DNA of 7,102 nt. It comes from JAAZLA01 sp964560975. GTDB taxonomy: Bacteria > Spirochaetota > Spirochaetia > Treponematales > Treponemataceae. The position numbers and the translations under genes are program-made. Position 1 is the first letter of the stretch, and the number at the start of each line of letters is the position of its first letter. The notes beneath the pieces were generated by a model. It did no database searches. It was not told the DNA's origin and saw only the letters and a program-made list of their open reading frames with translations. The DNA is taken from assembly GCA_964560975.1 (NCBI GenBank), contig CAZLNE010000103.1, positions 1 through 7,102 of the forward strand, in the 5' to 3' direction. Shown one piece after another: positions 5,940 to 7,102 of the stretch.

Positions 5940-7102
5940 TCAGCGCAAGTCTGACACCCGTTCAATTGGAGAAAGTATTTCGGTGACACGAACTCCAAAG
6001 TTTTCATCTATAACTACAACCTCGCCTTTTGCAATAGGTTTGTGATTAACGAGAATATCTACAGGCTCACCGGCAAGTTTATCAAGCTCAATAATAGTAC
6101 CTTCACCCATACCTAGAATTTCTTTTATCTGCTTTTTGGTACGGCCAAGCTCTACGGTCATTTCCATGTAAACGTCCATGATTAGACCGATATTACCCTG
6201 TTCCATACTTGATATACCCTGCTGTAAATTAGGATACTGAAGCGACTGAACATTTGGTATATTCATACCCATCATACTTCCCATGCCCTGCATGCCGCCT
6301 TGAGGGTAGCCTTGCTGTGGATATCCCTGCTGCGGGTAGCCTTGCTGAGGGTATCCCTGCATGGCGGAAGCTTTCATTCCGGGTATGGATCCCATACCGC
6401 TTGCCATGCCTGACATCTGCTGCATTTCTGCGGCAGAAAGACCACCGCCTAATTCAAGATCTTCTGATCCGCCTAAGGCACTAATAATTGAAGAAGCTAT
6501 TTTTCTATCAAGCGCTTCCCACAATGTGAAAACACCGCCATCTGTTGTTATTGGATAGGATATGAGTACAAAGGTATTTGAAGGATACCGTATCATGGCC
6601 TTAGGAACATGAACAGCTTCTGCAGGATTACCTGCTAAACCGGGTAATTTACCTGTTTGACTTAGTTTTGTTATTTCTGTACCGGAATGCTGTGATATAA
6701 CTTCTGATATTACCGATAAGGCCATATCATCAAGTTCCGGACCTTCTTCTTTGTTAATTAATCCTGCCAGTTTTTGTGCAAATTCAGGGGCGAGAAGAAA
6801 GAGATGATCTCCTGTTAGACCTTCAGAAAAGTCTGTAGTCACACCAACTATCATCTCTGGAATTTTTCTAAGCAGCTGATCTCTATTAATTTGCTCAACT
6901 ACTGGAGTTCCAATTGTAAATGCAGTTCCTGTCATAGTAGATAAACTATCAGCTAAAACTGAAGCAACTTCTAAGCTGAATTCAGCCAGCGGAGCAGTAT
7001 TCAATTGTTTTTCGTTAGATTTTGACGGAGGAAAACCGGCAGAACCAAGGCCTCCCATATCTACACCTGACAACAATGCATCTATTTCATCCTGAGAAAT
7101 GG
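5940..7102 (-). CDS. fliY: Flagellar motor switch protein FliY (FliN family; 5' end beyond right edge)
   Basis: 386 complete codons are visible and the first few are outside. The visible reading begins ISQDEIDALLSGVD, the conserved N-terminal motif of FliM/FliY that binds phosphorylated CheY, so the true start lies upstream of the edge; a TTG at 7076 inside this motif is not the start. FliY is part of the C-ring switch at the cytosolic face of the motor. A CheC-like region spans about 6977-6462; the E-x-x-N catalytic patterns of CheC phosphatases appear lost in both expected helices. A Met-, Gly- and Gln-rich linker (about 6440-6190) contains four QGYPQ repeats. The C-terminal SpoA/FliN domain (about 6191-5961) is highly conserved, with VELGRTKKQIKEILGMGEG, ELDKLAGEPVDILVN and VVVIDENFGVRVTEILSP. 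The stop TGA is at 5942-5940. It could equally be labelled FliN by automated annotation; the N-terminal part favours FliY. Confidence 0.93.
   Translation of the reverse strand, partial: ISQDEIDALLSGVDMGGLGSAGFPPSKSNEKQLNTAPLAEFSLEVASVLADSLSTMTGTAFTIGTPVVEQINRDQLLRKIPEMIVGVTTDFSEGLTGDHLFLLAPEFAQKLAGLINKEEGPELDDMALSVISEVISQHSGTEITKLSQTGKLPGLAGNPAEAVHVPKAMIRYPSNTFVLISYPITTDGGVFTLWEALDRKIASSIISALGGSEDLELGGGLSAAEMQQMSGMASGMGSIPGMKASAMQGYPQQGYPQQGYPQQGYPQGGMQGMGSMMGMNIPNVQSLQYPNLQQGISSMEQGNIGLIMDVYMEMTVELGRTKKQIKEILGMGEGTIIELDKLAGEPVDILVNHKPIAKGEVVVIDENFGVRVTEILSPIERVSDLR
6300..6359 (-). repeat. Four in-frame 15-bp tandem repeats encoding QGYPQ in FliY
   Basis: Four consecutive 15-base units each encode Gln-Gly-Tyr-Pro-Gln. 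Units differ only at synonymous third positions (GGA/GGC, TAC/TAT, CCT/CCG/CCA, CAG/CAA). Units 1 and 3 share GGA and units 2 and 4 share CAA-GGC-TAC, suggesting a 30-base duplication step. The array lies in the linker between the CheC-like region and the SpoA domain, flanked by Met/Gly-rich sequence. Confidence 0.9.

Larger units (their letters stand above)
1..7102 (-). other. Flagellar motor-switch/export-apparatus operon segment (fliY to flhF)
   Basis: Eight genes lie on the minus strand with junctions from an 8-nt overlap to a 23-nt gap, and there is no space for a promoter or terminator between them. The order fliY-fliO-fliP-fliQ-fliR-flhB-flhA-flhF is the one known from the Treponema large motility operon. 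The operon continues past both edges: fliY lacks its first codons at the right edge and flhF is cut at the left edge. The promoter is therefore outside, upstream of the right edge. The longest non-coding stretch is 23 nt. Co-transcription is inferred from spacing and not shown directly. Confidence 0.93.

Noticed and set aside
6254..6558. Forward-strand frames opposite the FliY linker
   Set aside because: They are produced by the low-complexity repeat DNA of fliY read in antisense, and the fliY reading is supported by domain conservation on both sides.
1..7102. CRISPR, mobile element, tRNA/rRNA or defence system
   Set aside because: Every base is accounted for by the flagellar operon; no spaced direct repeats, transposase, integrase, cloverleaf or toxin-antitoxin pair is visible.

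Overview
This window is a stretch of a spirochaete flagellar operon, most likely from the genus Treponema. All genes lie on the minus strand, so transcription runs from the right edge to the left edge. The order is fliY (5' end beyond the right edge), fliO/fliZ, fliP, fliQ, fliR, flhB, flhA and flhF (only its first 24 codons are inside). This matches the known Treponema large motility operon (fliM-fliY-orf10/fliZ-fliP-fliQ-fliR-flhB-flhA-flhF). The Treponema assignment rests on that order, on a long FliY with a CheC-like region plus a C-terminal SpoA domain, on a FliO with a signal peptide, and on modest GC content. No species is claimed.

Layout along transcription: 7102-5940 is FliY, a switch-complex (C-ring) protein with the EIDALLSG N-terminal motif, a CheC-like region, a Met/Gln/Gly-rich linker carrying four QGYPQ repeats, and a SpoA/FliN domain. 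5916-5191 is FliO, the export-gate assembly factor, apparently starting at a rare ATT codon. 5194-4379 is FliP, 4361-4092 FliQ and 4092-3268 FliR; together these form the export gate in the inner membrane. 3260-2163 is FlhB, the substrate-specificity switch with an intact NPTH autocleavage site. 2139-67 is FlhA, the large export-gate protein. 74-1 begins FlhF, the SRP-type GTPase that sets flagellar position and number.

Packing is very tight: gaps are 23, 17, 7 and 23 nt, and overlaps are 4, 1 and 8 nt. There is no non-coding stretch above 25 nt, no recognisable internal promoter and no terminator, so these genes are probably co-transcribed and partly translationally coupled. Together they make the motor switch base and essentially the whole membrane part of the flagellar type III export apparatus, which in spirochaetes builds periplasmic flagella.

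This is a conserved, ordinary operon and I see no new system in it. The points worth a second look are fine-scale: a probable ATT start for fliO behind a G-rich ribosome binding site that is nearly duplicated before flhA; a TTG start for flhF inside the end of flhA; two perfect inverted repeats within the early coding regions of fliR and fliP; an in-frame slippery A-run at the membrane/cytosol junction of FlhA; degenerate CheC phosphatase sites in FliY; and the FliY linker repeats.
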